Notes under the pieces: generated by a model
Told to the model about the DNA's origin: nothing
Seen by the model: only the letters and a program-made list of their open reading frames with translations
The model's database searches: none
Made by a program: the position numbers and the translations under genes
Shown here: in pieces, positions 34,437 to 43,413 of the stretch
Numbering within the stretch: the stretch's first letter is position 1
Layout: each line of letters starts with the position of its first letter
Assembly (NCBI GenBank): GCA_029262295.1
Contig: JAJCZR010000037.1
Span: 1 to 64,000, forward strand
DNA: 64,000 nucleotides
Direction: 5' to 3'
DNA from: Deltaproteobacteria bacterium
Lineage (GTDB): Bacteria > Desulfobacterota_D > UBA1144 > Nemesobacterales > Nemesobacteraceae

Positions 34437-35348
34437 TTAATTAAGTACCCTTAAATGCTGGAAAATTATATCCTCATCTTCGGCATATTCAAATTCAGAT
34501 GAACTAATCTTGGCCTCTGAGAGGGAAATTACTTCTCCTTCAAAAAGGGTTTTAATTATATCCATTTTATCAAAATTTGGTAATAAAATTTTTAAAAGTG
34601 ATTTTTTAGTGATCTGTCTTCCATTTTTGATCATTTCGGTAAGCTCAAGATCTATATTAATACTTATATAACCACTTAAGATTTCACTTGCAGAAAGAAT
34701 ATTGTACCTTCCAGACTCTATCTCATTAAAGCTATAAGAGTTTTCAATAATAAAGTTTCCACTACCCAACCTTCTAAGAGAAGATAGATGGGCCCCGCAA
34801 CCAAGCTTATCCCCAATATCTGAAGCTAAAGCCCTTACATAGGTTCCTTTTGAACAATTAACATAAACTTTAATAACTGGAGGATTAAACTCTTGAAGCT
34901 TTATCTCATGAATAAATATCTCTCTTGGTTCCCTTTCAACTTCAAGGCCTTTTCTTGCAAGATTGTATAGCCTCTCACCTTTTATTTTTAGAGCAGAAAA
35001 CATCGGAGGAACCTGTTTTACCCTGCCTTTAAAACAACTCATAACGCTTTCCACATTAGACTTTTCAATTCCATCTACACTCTTTTCGGAAATAATCTCA
35101 CCAGTATAATCCATTGTATTAGTTGAAGTGCCCAGCTCAATTTCAGCAGCATATTGTTTTGTTTCTTCACAAAGATAAGGAATAAGTTTTGTAGCTTTAT
35201 TAAAACAAACGGGAAGAACACCTGTTGCAAATGGGTCGAGTGTGCCGGTATGGCCGGCTTTTTTTATATCAAGAATCTTTTTTAACCTCGAAACTGCCTG
35301 ATGAGATGTACAATCTGCTGGTTTATCAAGAATAAGTAGTCCATTCAT
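34437..35348 (-). CDS. truB: tRNA pseudouridine-55 synthase
   Basis: 303 aa. LDKPADCTSHQAV, catalytic AGHTGTLDPFATGVLPV, and CSKGTYVRALASDIG are diagnostic of TruB, which makes pseudouridine 55 in the T-loop of tRNAs. The C-terminal part (after about residue 235) lacks a recognisable PUA domain but has a variable tail, as in some other phyla. Its ATG follows the nrnA stop directly (TGAATG). Confidence 0.95.
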   Translation of the reverse strand: MNGLLILDKPADCTSHQAVSRLKKILDIKKAGHTGTLDPFATGVLPVCFNKATKLIPYLCEETKQYAAEIELGTSTNTMDYTGEIISEKSVDGIEKSNVESVMSCFKGRVKQVPPMFSALKIKGERLYNLARKGLEVEREPREIFIHEIKLQEFNPPVIKVYVNCSKGTYVRALASDIGDKLGCGAHLSSLRRLGSGNFIIENSYSFNEIESGRYNILSASEILSGYISINIDLELTEMIKNGRQITKKSLLKILLPNFDKMDIIKTLFEGEVISLSEAKISSSEFEYAEDEDIIFQHLRVLN

Positions 35349-36326
35349 TCATCTAAGCTCTTTTTTAATAGAACTGTAGAGCTTTGATTTTGCATCTTTT
35401 ATTGAACCTGCAACTCTACACCCGGCTGCCTTTTTATGACCACCACCACCATAGCCCTTTGCAATATTGGCTACATCCACATATTCTTTGGAGCGAAGGC
35501 TTGCCTTCCAGTCTGAATTTCCATTTATACATTCTTCGCGCAGCATAACTGCCACTTCTACCCCTTCTATAGATCTTGGAATATTCACCAGGCCTTCTGT
35601 ATCAACCCGGCTTGTCTTGGTTAGATCAAACATTTTTTTATCAACATGAATAAATGCAATTTTACCGGATTCATCAAGATCCAGAGTTCCAAGTGCCATA
35701 CTTTTTAATTTTATTTTTTTTACAGATTCTGTATCAAAGATTTTCTGCGAAATTTTTTCGGGGTCAACCCCAATACTCACAAGATCACCGGCAATATGAA
35801 AAGTTTCAGAATATGTGTTTGAGTATCTAAATGATCCAGTATCACCAACAATAGTTGCAAAAATATTTTCGGCGATGTCTTTATCAATTTCAATTCCCAT
35901 ATGCTTAATTAATTTATAGATTAGAATTCCAGTTGAAGAAGCATCAGGATCAACAATGATGTTTGCCCCATTGAGGCCGTTTGTCTTATGATGATCGATA
36001 AAAAGCATATCAATCCTGGTTTTTTTTGTATAATTTGCAAAATCTTCACCAGGCCGCATTGTATCTGCACAATCAAGCACTATAGCAGTTGATACTTCTG
36101 AATCTATAAGATCAAGGGAATCTTTTATAAGATGTGAACCTGGAAGAAATTTAAGATAATGAAGCTCATCTTTATTATACATTTCAACAGCTTTTCCAAT
36201 CTTGGTTAGGGCAAGCCCCAATGCCAGGGTTGAACCAATTGCATCACAATCAGGATTTTCATGTGCAACTATCAATAATTTGCTGCTATCCAGAATATGT
36301 TGAGAAACTTCTTCAAAATTAATCAT
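35349..36326 (-). CDS. nrnA: DHH-family phosphoesterase, NrnA-type (nanoRNase / pAp phosphatase)
   Basis: 325 aa. DHH metal motifs AHENPDCDAIGSTLAL, VLDCADT and LFIDHHKTN, with DHHA1 at the C-terminus (YGGGGHKKAAGCRV). NrnA degrades 2-5-nt RNAs and dephosphorylates 3'-phosphoadenosine 5'-phosphate. It sits between rbfA and truB, the usual place in non-enteric bacteria, overlapping rbfA by 8 bp. Together with PNPase downstream it would complete RNA turnover in a genome where no orn is visible in this window. Confidence 0.93.
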   Translation of the reverse strand: MINFEEVSQHILDSSKLLIVAHENPDCDAIGSTLALGLALTKIGKAVEMYNKDELHYLKFLPGSHLIKDSLDLIDSEVSTAIVLDCADTMRPGEDFANYTKKTRIDMLFIDHHKTNGLNGANIIVDPDASSTGILIYKLIKHMGIEIDKDIAENIFATIVGDTGSFRYSNTYSETFHIAGDLVSIGVDPEKISQKIFDTESVKKIKLKSMALGTLDLDESGKIAFIHVDKKMFDLTKTSRVDTEGLVNIPRSIEGVEVAVMLREECINGNSDWKASLRSKEYVDVANIAKGYGGGGHKKAAGCRVAGSIKDAKSKLYSSIKKELR

Positions 36327-36672
36327 CGACGCTGTCTTTTATTATTTGATCAAGCCTTTGGCTCTGATCTATAAATTGATCATACTCAAATTCTATATTT
36401 GGGATTTTTTTAATCCTCAGTCTTTTTGAAAGTTGGGTTTTTATATGGCCTGTGGCACTTCTTAGACCTTCTAAAACTTCATTCTCATCAATATCATCAA
36501 GAAGGGGCTTAAAAAATATTTTTGCATATCCCATATCATCTGTAACTTTTATGCCGGTTATAGATATTGATGAAACCCGTGGGTCTTTGATTTCCCCTCT
36601 TGTAATCATATTTGAAATTTCTTTAACAAGCAGATCTGAAATTCTGGCAGACCTTTTATAGCTGTGCCCCAA
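36319..36672 (-). CDS. rbfA: Ribosome-binding factor A
   Basis: 117 aa, KH-like fold. ARISDLLVKEISNMI at the N-terminus and VTDDMGYAKIFFKPL match RbfA, which binds the 16S 5' region and is required for 30S maturation and cold growth. Translation starts at a TTG (36672) that has AGGAG six bases upstream; there is no ATG in the N-terminal region. Neighbours DUF503 and nrnA flank it within 10 bp. Confidence 0.93.
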   Translation of the reverse strand: MGHSYKRSARISDLLVKEISNMITRGEIKDPRVSSISITGIKVTDDMGYAKIFFKPLLDDIDENEVLEGLRSATGHIKTQLSKRLRIKKIPNIEFEYDQFIDQSQRLDQIIKDSVDD

Positions 36673-36681
36673 GACTATCTC

Positions 36682-36972
36682 CTAAAAATGAATGACCTCT
36701 TTCTCTTCATTATTAATGAAAGAACCTGAAATTTGCTGAATGTAAAAAAACGCCTGATCTAAAATTGAATCCACAAAGGAAGCTTCATTTGAGACTATTG
36801 ACAAACCCACTGTAGATTTGTTCCATTTATCCAAAGAGCCAACTTCTGCAATAGATATATTTGGGAACCTTGATTTTGTTTTACCTATTAAACTTTTTAC
36901 TTGTCTTCTTTTATCTTTTAAAGACTGATTACCTTCCATGTAAATATCAAATTTCAATATCCCGACAACCAT
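36682..36972 (-). CDS. DUF503 protein
   Basis: 96 aa. The pattern SLKDKRRQVKSLIGKTKSRFPNISIAEV is the DUF503 signature. The family is small, of unknown function, and almost always sits between infB and rbfA, as here (10 bp from each), suggesting a role in translation initiation or ribosome assembly. No catalytic motif is visible. Confidence 0.9.
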   Translation of the reverse strand: MVVGILKFDIYMEGNQSLKDKRRQVKSLIGKTKSRFPNISIAEVGSLDKWNKSTVGLSIVSNEASFVDSILDQAFFYIQQISGSFINNEEKEVIHF

Positions 36973-36982
36973 TCAAAGGTAT

Positions 36983-39577
36983 CTATAGTGTTTGTTTTAT
37001 CTCTTCAAACATATAGAGTTCAAAAACATCACCAACTTTTATATCATTAAAATTTTCAATTGTTATTCCACACTCAAATCCTGTTTGCACTTCTTTTGCA
37101 TCATCCTTAAAACGCTTTAAGGAACTTAACTTTCCATCGTAAGTAATTACCCCTTCACGAAGTACCCTTGCCTTATCATCTCTTCCGACTTTTCCATCTG
37201 TAACCATACAACCAGCAATTGTACCTATCCTGGATATATGAAAAGTTTCCCTTACTTCAACATGTCCTGTAATTACTTCTTTTAGAACAGGCTCAAGCAG
37301 GCCTTCCATTGCATCTCTGATTCTGCTCACAACATCATAAATAATTGAATGAAGCTCAAAAGATACTTTTTCCTTTTCAGCTATTGAGAGTGCATTATTG
37401 TCAGGCCTTACATTAAATCCAACAACAATAGCGTTAGAAGCGCTGGCAAGCACAACATCTGTTTCGCTAATTCCACCTACACCTGTGTGAACTATTTTCA
37501 CAACACATTTTTCAGTGGAAAGTTTTTCAATCGATTCTTTAAGTGCTTCAACAGAACCCTGGGTATCACCTTTAATAATTATAGGTAGTTCTTTTACTTC
37601 TTCTTTTTCAAGAGAATCAAATAGATCCTCAAGCGATATCTTATTTGTATTTGGGGAATGAATATTAATCTTGTCTTCACGATGGGTAATAATATCTTTT
37701 GCGTCTTTTTCACCTTTCACTACATAAAACATATCGCCAGCTTCGGGTACTCCAGACAGTCCCATAATCTCAACTGGCATAGATGGCCCGGCCTCTTTAA
37801 CTCTTTTGCCATTATCATCCAAAAGTGCTTTTACTTTTCCATAATTAAGCCCTGATATAACATAGTCACCAACTTTGAGGGTCCCTTCTTTTACGATAAC
37901 AGTCGATAGTGCACCTCTACCCTTATCAAGCTCGGCTTCTACCACAACCCCATTTGCCCTTATATCTATTGCAGCTTTTAACTCCAGAAGATCAGACTGA
38001 AGTAATATAATTTCCAAGAGTTCCTTGATTCCAATTTTGCTTTTTGCTGATACTTCTGCAAAAAGTGTATCTCCACCCCACTCCTCAGAAATAAGACCTA
38101 TTTCGGAAAGTTCTCTTTTTATTTTTTCAGGATCAGCGCCGTCTTTATCAATTTTGTTAATAGCAACAATGATTGGCACTTCTGCTGCTTTGGCATGGTT
38201 AACAGCTTCCACAGTTTGCGGCATCACTCCATCATCAGCAGCCACCACAAGAATTACTATATCTGTAATGCTTGCTCCTCTGGCCCTCATGGAAGTAAAA
38301 GCTTCATGACCTGGAGTATCAACAAAAACAACACTCCCATCATTTACTTTAACTTTATATGCACCTATGTGCTGTGTAATTCCACCTGCCTCACCATCAA
38401 CAACATTAGCTTCCCTTATTGTGTCAAGCAAAGTTGTTTTTCCATGATCAACATGCCCCATCACAGTTACAACAGGAGGACGAGAAATAATTTCCTTTCC
38501 GCTTTCAATATCTACATCTATAAGAAATTCTTCTTCTTCAAATTTTTGAACTACTACCTCGTAACCAAATTCATCCGCAATCAGAGTTGCAGTATCTGTA
38601 TCTATCAACTCATTAATTGTGGCAGGTGTGCCCAATTGCATTAATTTTTTTATTATTCCACCAGCCTTTATTGACATTAATTTTGCAAGATCTCCCACTG
38701 AAACTGTTTCACCAATCTTCACAACTCTCTTAGTAGGTGGGACCGTGGAAATTGTTGAGCCACCTGCAATTCCATCTGAGGATACACCCCGTCGTGAACC
38801 TCTTGCATTTCTTCCGCCTGACCTTCTTCTTGAATCAGATCCATGCCTCAGCTTTGGCCTTCTTTCATCAACAACATATTCTCTTTTTCTGCTAGGTAAC
38901 TTGGTCCTGAATGCCTTTTTCAGTTCTTCTAATGAATCTTCATCAATTATTTCTTCTTTTTTCGGTTTTTTCTTTTTACCCTTTTTCTTTTTAATATCTT
39001 CTTCAGCCGCACTATCACCTTTTTTAGGTGATTTGGCCGAAACTTTTTTCTTTTCAGTTTCTTCTTCGGGAATATCCTTCGATTCTGTGGCAATATCTAC
39101 CACATCTTGTTGTGTTTCAGGAGAAAGTTCTTCTTTAGCTTCTTCTTTTGCTTCAACTACATCTTCTTTCTCAACTGGTTTTTCTTCAACTTCAACCTCG
39201 GAAACTTCTTCTGTGATAGTATCATCTTCAGCAACAGTTGTTTCTTCAACGGTTTCTTCTGATTCTTCTTTTACTTCAGATCGTTTCTTCTTTCTTAAGA
39301 CAACTCTTGAACCAGTTCTTCTTTCAACAATTTCCTGTCCACTATCTGACTTGAAAACTTTTACTTTCTCTTCTTTTCCTTCAACCTCTTCTGGCTTGGC
39401 AACAGAACTGATACCATTAGAAACGGATAAAGAATCCTTTATCTTTTGTGCATGCTCTTCACTAACAGAGCTTGCGTGGCTTTTAAGCTCAAACCCCAGT
39501 TCCTTACCTGCACTTATCACCTGCGCATTTGTAAGTCCAAGTTCTCTTGATATTTCATATACCCTAACTTTAGGCAT
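36983..39577 (-). CDS. infB: Translation initiation factor IF-2
   Basis: 864 aa. Small N-terminal IF2N domain ([23 protein letters not shown]), then about 200 residues of highly charged low-complexity linker (Glu/Lys rich, with [13 protein letters not shown]), a second IF2N ([23 protein letters not shown]), then the GTPase domain ([30 protein letters not shown]) and C-terminal fMet-tRNA-binding domains. It places initiator tRNA on the 30S subunit. The acidic linker produces a 324-aa antisense open frame that is not a gene. Confidence 0.97.
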   Translation of the reverse strand: MPKVRVYEISRELGLTNAQVISAGKELGFELKSHASSVSEEHAQKIKDSLSVSNGISSVAKPEEVEGKEEKVKVFKSDSGQEIVERRTGSRVVLRKKKRSEVKEESEETVEETTVAEDDTITEEVSEVEVEEKPVEKEDVVEAKEEAKEELSPETQQDVVDIATESKDIPEEETEKKKVSAKSPKKGDSAAEEDIKKKKGKKKKPKKEEIIDEDSLEELKKAFRTKLPSRKREYVVDERRPKLRHGSDSRRRSGGRNARGSRRGVSSDGIAGGSTISTVPPTKRVVKIGETVSVGDLAKLMSIKAGGIIKKLMQLGTPATINELIDTDTATLIADEFGYEVVVQKFEEEEFLIDVDIESGKEIISRPPVVTVMGHVDHGKTTLLDTIREANVVDGEAGGITQHIGAYKVKVNDGSVVFVDTPGHEAFTSMRARGASITDIVILVVAADDGVMPQTVEAVNHAKAAEVPIIVAINKIDKDGADPEKIKRELSEIGLISEEWGGDTLFAEVSAKSKIGIKELLEIILLQSDLLELKAAIDIRANGVVVEAELDKGRGALSTVIVKEGTLKVGDYVISGLNYGKVKALLDDNGKRVKEAGPSMPVEIMGLSGVPEAGDMFYVVKGEKDAKDIITHREDKINIHSPNTNKISLEDLFDSLEKEEVKELPIIIKGDTQGSVEALKESIEKLSTEKCVVKIVHTGVGGISETDVVLASASNAIVVGFNVRPDNNALSIAEKEKVSFELHSIIYDVVSRIRDAMEGLLEPVLKEVITGHVEVRETFHISRIGTIAGCMVTDGKVGRDDKARVLREGVITYDGKLSSLKRFKDDAKEVQTGFECGITIENFNDIKVGDVFELYMFEEIKQTL

Positions 39578-39603
39578 TCCACATTTCCCGTAAAAATTTA
39601 TAT

Positions 39604-41109
39604 TTATTCACTATTTTCTACACTACTCTCATCAATTGAAATTTCTGATGGTTCAGAATCCGGCTCAGTCTCAGAAACAGGTTCAGGTTCTGAAACAGGC
39701 TCATTTTCCGAGATTGATTCATTTTCTAAAACAGGCTCAGCTTCAGAAGCATTTTCTTTTTCTGGTTCAGGTTCATTTTCTGATGTAGTTTCTTTGAGTT
39801 CTTCAGATTTACTTGCATCAACGGATTCATTATCAGAAACATCATCTTCAATAGACATTTGATCAAGTCTGTCTTTAAGGGCAAGTCTTGAAGCAGTTTG
39901 TATCTTGGCAACTTCGTCAAGATCTGGAAGGCCAGCTGCCCTCATTAACGATTCAGGCTCTGAAAATGCAACATCTTCCAGTGAATAAAATCCTTCATTA
40001 TAAAGAAGATTGGCAGTAACCTCACTAATAGAAGGAAGGCTCATTAATAATGATAAAACATCTTGCTGTTCTTTTTTTACTTTTGTCTCAGTCTTAATAT
40101 CAATCTTCCAATCTGTTAATTGTGAGGCAAGCCGCACATTCTGACCTCTTCTCCCAATTGCAAGTGATAATTGATCATCATCAACAATCACTTCCATAGC
40201 CTTACTCCCTTCATCAATAATTACTTTATTTACACTTGCAGGGGAAAGGGCATTACATGCATAACGGGCAGAATCTTCAGACCACGGGACGATATCAATC
40301 TTCTCACCTCTAAGTTCCTGAATAATATTCTGAACCCTTGAACCTCTCATTCCAACACATGCACCCACGGGATCAACATCAGAATCGGCAGAAGTAACTG
40401 CTATTTTAGTCCTACCACCCGGATCTCTTGCCACTGATTTTATTTCAACAATTTGTTCACTAATTTCAGGCACTTCTGATTCAAACAACTTAACTACAAA
40501 GCTCCTGTCAGATCTTGATAAAATGATCTGTGGCCCACGTTTTGATTCCCTTATATCCAGAAGTACAGCCCTTATTCTTTCCTTGGGCTTATAGTATTCT
40601 TTTGGCACCTGCTGATCTGCCGGCAAAATTGCTTCTGTTCTGCCAAGATCCACTATCACATTTCTTCTTTCCATTCTTCTAACAATACCACCCACAAGAT
40701 CGCCTTTTCTGTTTATAAATTCATCGTATATAACTTTTCCTTCAGCTTCTTTGAGTTTTTGTAATACTTTTTGCTTTGCATTTTGTATTGCAATTCTTGT
40801 GAACTCAGGACTTATTTTTACACCGATCAAATCACCAATCTCAGCATCTGGATCAAGTTTGGCAGCATCGTCTACAGAGATTTCAAGATCAGGATCTTCA
40901 ATATCATTTACAACTTCTTTAAACTCAAATAACTCAACTTCACCTTCAACAACATTATAGTGAACTTCAAATTCCTTATCTTTCCCGCCTCTAAGAAGTT
41001 TTTCAGCAGCAGACAAAACAGCTTCTTCAACAGCCTGTATTATCTGATCCTTGTCAACTCCTTTATCTTTACCTACGGAATCTATTACTCGGCTTAATTC
41101 CGTAATCAT
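39604..41109 (-). CDS. nusA: Transcription termination/antitermination factor NusA
   Basis: 501 aa from the ATG at 41109, which has GGAGG six bases upstream; the track's TTG seven codons earlier overlaps rimP. N-terminal RNAP-binding domain, S1 (GDLVGGIVRRMERRNVIVDLG), KH1 and KH2 (GACVGMRGSRVQNI and LAIGRRGQNVRLA), then one AR2-like helix-hairpin domain and an acidic tail of about 65 residues built from repeated S-E-x-E-P units. It modulates pausing and termination. An intrinsic terminator in the operon leader suggests that it regulates itself. Confidence 0.96.
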   Translation of the reverse strand: MITELSRVIDSVGKDKGVDKDQIIQAVEEAVLSAAEKLLRGGKDKEFEVHYNVVEGEVELFEFKEVVNDIEDPDLEISVDDAAKLDPDAEIGDLIGVKISPEFTRIAIQNAKQKVLQKLKEAEGKVIYDEFINRKGDLVGGIVRRMERRNVIVDLGRTEAILPADQQVPKEYYKPKERIRAVLLDIRESKRGPQIILSRSDRSFVVKLFESEVPEISEQIVEIKSVARDPGGRTKIAVTSADSDVDPVGACVGMRGSRVQNIIQELRGEKIDIVPWSEDSARYACNALSPASVNKVIIDEGSKAMEVIVDDDQLSLAIGRRGQNVRLASQLTDWKIDIKTETKVKKEQQDVLSLLMSLPSISEVTANLLYNEGFYSLEDVAFSEPESLMRAAGLPDLDEVAKIQTASRLALKDRLDQMSIEDDVSDNESVDASKSEELKETTSENEPEPEKENASEAEPVLENESISENEPVSEPEPVSETEPDSEPSEISIDESSVENSE

Positions 41110-41119
41110 ATTTTGCCTC

Positions 41120-41587
41120 CTAGAAATCAAGTTCTAAGTTTGCCTTTTTAATTGAATCTAAAGGCAAGCTGTACAGCTTTCCATCAACATCTACAGATAC
41201 TATTTTTTTCTCAATTCCCATCAAATTACCTATAAAGTTCTTTCTGTCTTCAATAATTTCATTTGTCTTTATCTTCACTTTTTTTCCTGCAAACCGCTCA
41301 AAATCACTCTCCTTACGGAGTGGCCTTCTAAGGCCAGGTGACGACACCTCCAGGTTATATGAGCTTCCAATAACATCATTCACATCAAGCAAAACACTCA
41401 AATTCCTGCTAACTTTGGCACAATCATCAAGTTTAATGCCCCCGGGTTTATCAAGATAAACCCTGAGAACTTTTCCGCCTGCTTCGTTTTTAAACTCAAT
41501 ATCTACCAGTTCAATATGACCTTCATCAAGTATTGGTGCCAAAATGTCTGCAACCGAATTTACTGAAGGATCATCAAATTGTTTCAT
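41120..41587 (-). CDS. rimP: Ribosome maturation factor RimP
   Basis: 155 aa. VDIEFKNEAGGKVLRVYLDKPGGI and SYNLEVSSPGLRRPLRKE are the RimP signatures. It helps assemble the 30S subunit and always precedes nusA. The gene is the first of the RNA operon; no ribosome site is evident, and a strong terminator hairpin lies about 31 bp upstream of its ATG. Confidence 0.95.
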   Translation of the reverse strand: MKQFDDPSVNSVADILAPILDEGHIELVDIEFKNEAGGKVLRVYLDKPGGIKLDDCAKVSRNLSVLLDVNDVIGSSYNLEVSSPGLRRPLRKESDFERFAGKKVKIKTNEIIEDRKNFIGNLMGIEKKIVSVDVDGKLYSLPLDSIKKANLELDF

Positions 41588-41617
41588 TATAATTTTTATG
41601 CTTTATATTAAACTAAT

Positions 41618-41645
41618 AAAAAAAAGCGGGCTAAAACCCGCTTTT
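41618..41645 (-). terminator. Intrinsic terminator in the leader of the rimP-nusA-infB operon
   Basis: Minus-strand stem AAAAGCGGG / CCCGCTTTT with loop TTTTAG, followed by an unbroken run of eight T's. It ends 31 bases before the rimP ATG. Both flanking genes are transcribed away from it, so it cannot be an ordinary end-of-gene terminator. The most economical reading is a transcription attenuator. On the plus strand the same hairpin is followed only by CTTTTC. Confidence 0.8.
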
Positions 41646-41715
41646 CTTTGCAAATCAAAAAATAGTCTACATAAACAATGTAAATCATCAAGAAAAGAAA
41701 TACAAACAGTTTGTT

Positions 41716-42222
41716 ATGAAAAATAAAGTTCAAAGCCTGATAAAACTAATCTATAATTCCCTTATATTTGATCAAAAAACCTACAGAGAAGTAAAAGATA
41801 ATGGTGAATACACAAAATATTGCCTCTTAATTGTTATTATTGCTGCCCTTTGCGATGGTGTTTCAACAGCTCACTACACAAATGCTGAAGGCCTTGTTAA
41901 GCAACTTGTTTTCTCAATTGTCGGTTGGATCATAAGCAGTGCAATTATATACTTGATCGGGGTTAGGGTGATTGGTTATAGCTCCGGGATATTACAATTA
42001 GCCAGAACGCTTGGAATTTCATACTCACCTCATATTATCAATCTTTTTACAATCATACCGTTTATTGGAATAAACATTTTTATTATTTCAGTAATATGGG
42101 GGTTTTTTACAACAGTTTATGCAGTAAAACTCACTTTTAATTGCAGAAAGCTAATTGCATTTTTAATAACTTTAGCAGGATTAGTTCCCTACGGTATTAT
42201 TATGTTTTTTCTTCTGAGATAG
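41716..42222 (+). CDS. Yip1-domain integral membrane protein
   Basis: 168 aa with four or five hydrophobic segments and the soluble start LIYNSLIFDQKTYREVKDNG, typical of bacterial Yip1-family proteins. The segment RTLGISYSPHIINLFTIIPFIG is the family's conserved Pro-rich loop. Function in bacteria is unknown. It is read divergently from rimP; the terminator hairpin lies between the two. Confidence 0.75.
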   Translation: MKNKVQSLIKLIYNSLIFDQKTYREVKDNGEYTKYCLLIVIIAALCDGVSTAHYTNAEGLVKQLVFSIVGWIISSAIIYLIGVRVIGYSSGILQLARTLGISYSPHIINLFTIIPFIGINIFIISVIWGFFTTVYAVKLTFNCRKLIAFLITLAGLVPYGIIMFFLLR

Positions 42223-42226
42223 TTTT

Positions 42227-43189
42227 TTATTCCATTGACCAACTTTCTTTAAATGCTTCATTAACTATTTTCACCTCAACGTCTTTAGTAATACCATATG
42301 CATTTCTAACATCCTTTTTATACTTATCCGTTAATTCTCGGTTTTTATCAATATTTTTTATTATATTTTCTTGTTTGTAGTTCGGATCAAAAATATCAAT
42401 GGGATAAATTTTGTCGGCTTCTATTCTAGCTTTATCTTCAGCAGCAACAATTTCTTTGAAATATTCTCTTCTTTCTTCTTCAGTAAAACCAAATTTATCT
42501 TCTGATTTGACTCTTTGGCTTAGATACTCTTCAAGATTTTCCCTTATTTTAATTGTTGTTTTGTAATTTGTTCTATCATTACTTTTTGCAATTTTAGGAG
42601 TGACATTTCCTAATTTTCCTTCTGGTGCCCAAGTTGCAGTTGCAACATCATATGCTCCATTTATAAGATTTCTATCACTAAAAATCCATATTGTTATTTC
42701 ATCAATATCAATATCTTTAGTGGTGATGTCATTAATGATTTTTTGAATAGTAGGTGTTACTTGATCTTCTAAAATATCTGAGATAACTACTATTCTGTAA
42801 GCCATCTTTTTATCAAGAGGAAGTGCTCTAATTTCTTGAGTTGTATAATCAGAAAGTGATTTATTTCCAAGTGCTTTATAACTTTGATCTTTAATTTCTA
42901 AAATTTCATATTCAACAGCAGAAATATTTTTATTCTCTGTTTCTTTTAAATTTTTTTGTTCTTTTTCTTTCGTTTTATTTTCAACTTTATCCGTACTATT
43001 TGTTGTTAAAGGTTCAGTTGTCACTCCTATTAAAATAAATAAAATTATTGTTGATAATCCAAATATTATTATTGAATTTTTTCGTGTTGCTTTTTCTTTT
43101 AAAAATCTAGAAAACAAGGATGGCTTGATAAAAGCTATGATTAAACAAAGAAGCGAAGTAAGAAAAAGAATTATTAATAGATCATCCAT
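42227..43189 (-). CDS. Membrane-anchored protein of unknown function
   Basis: 320 aa. Two N-terminal hydrophobic helices (about residues 4-20 and 40-57), a charged linker (KVENKTKEKEQKNLKE) and a soluble domain (about 95-215) containing YRIVVISDILEDQVTPTIQKI and DRNLINGAYDVATATWAPEG. The last segment resembles DUF4875-like proteins, weakly. The C-terminal 100 residues are helical and highly charged. It converges with the Yip1 gene with 4 bp between. I cannot assign a function. Confidence 0.55.
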   Translation of the reverse strand: MDDLLIILFLTSLLCLIIAFIKPSLFSRFLKEKATRKNSIIIFGLSTIILFILIGVTTEPLTTNSTDKVENKTKEKEQKNLKETENKNISAVEYEILEIKDQSYKALGNKSLSDYTTQEIRALPLDKKMAYRIVVISDILEDQVTPTIQKIINDITTKDIDIDEITIWIFSDRNLINGAYDVATATWAPEGKLGNVTPKIAKSNDRTNYKTTIKIRENLEEYLSQRVKSEDKFGFTEEERREYFKEIVAAEDKARIEADKIYPIDIFDPNYKQENIIKNIDKNRELTDKYKKDVRNAYGITKDVEVKIVNEAFKESWSME

Positions 43190-43413
43190 GATTTTATTGT
43201 GAATTACAGAAACTATTTGTAGGTCAAAATAATACTATATTTACATTCCTTATAAATAATATTCTGTGCAAACAAATTTAAAGTATTAGTTTTATACATT
43301 AACCGTTCATAATCTAAATTAAATATCTCTATTTTAGTATTATATATTTTCTAGAATATTTGATGACATAATTTTAGGTGTAATTCATTAAGTATAATTC
43401 ATTTATGCAGCTA

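Noticed and set aside
38619-39593. 324-aa plus-strand ORF rich in Ser/Phe
   Set aside because: It is the antisense of infB's acidic/lysine-rich N-terminal linker; composition reflects the reverse complement of GAA/AAA codons and it has no family or ribosome site.
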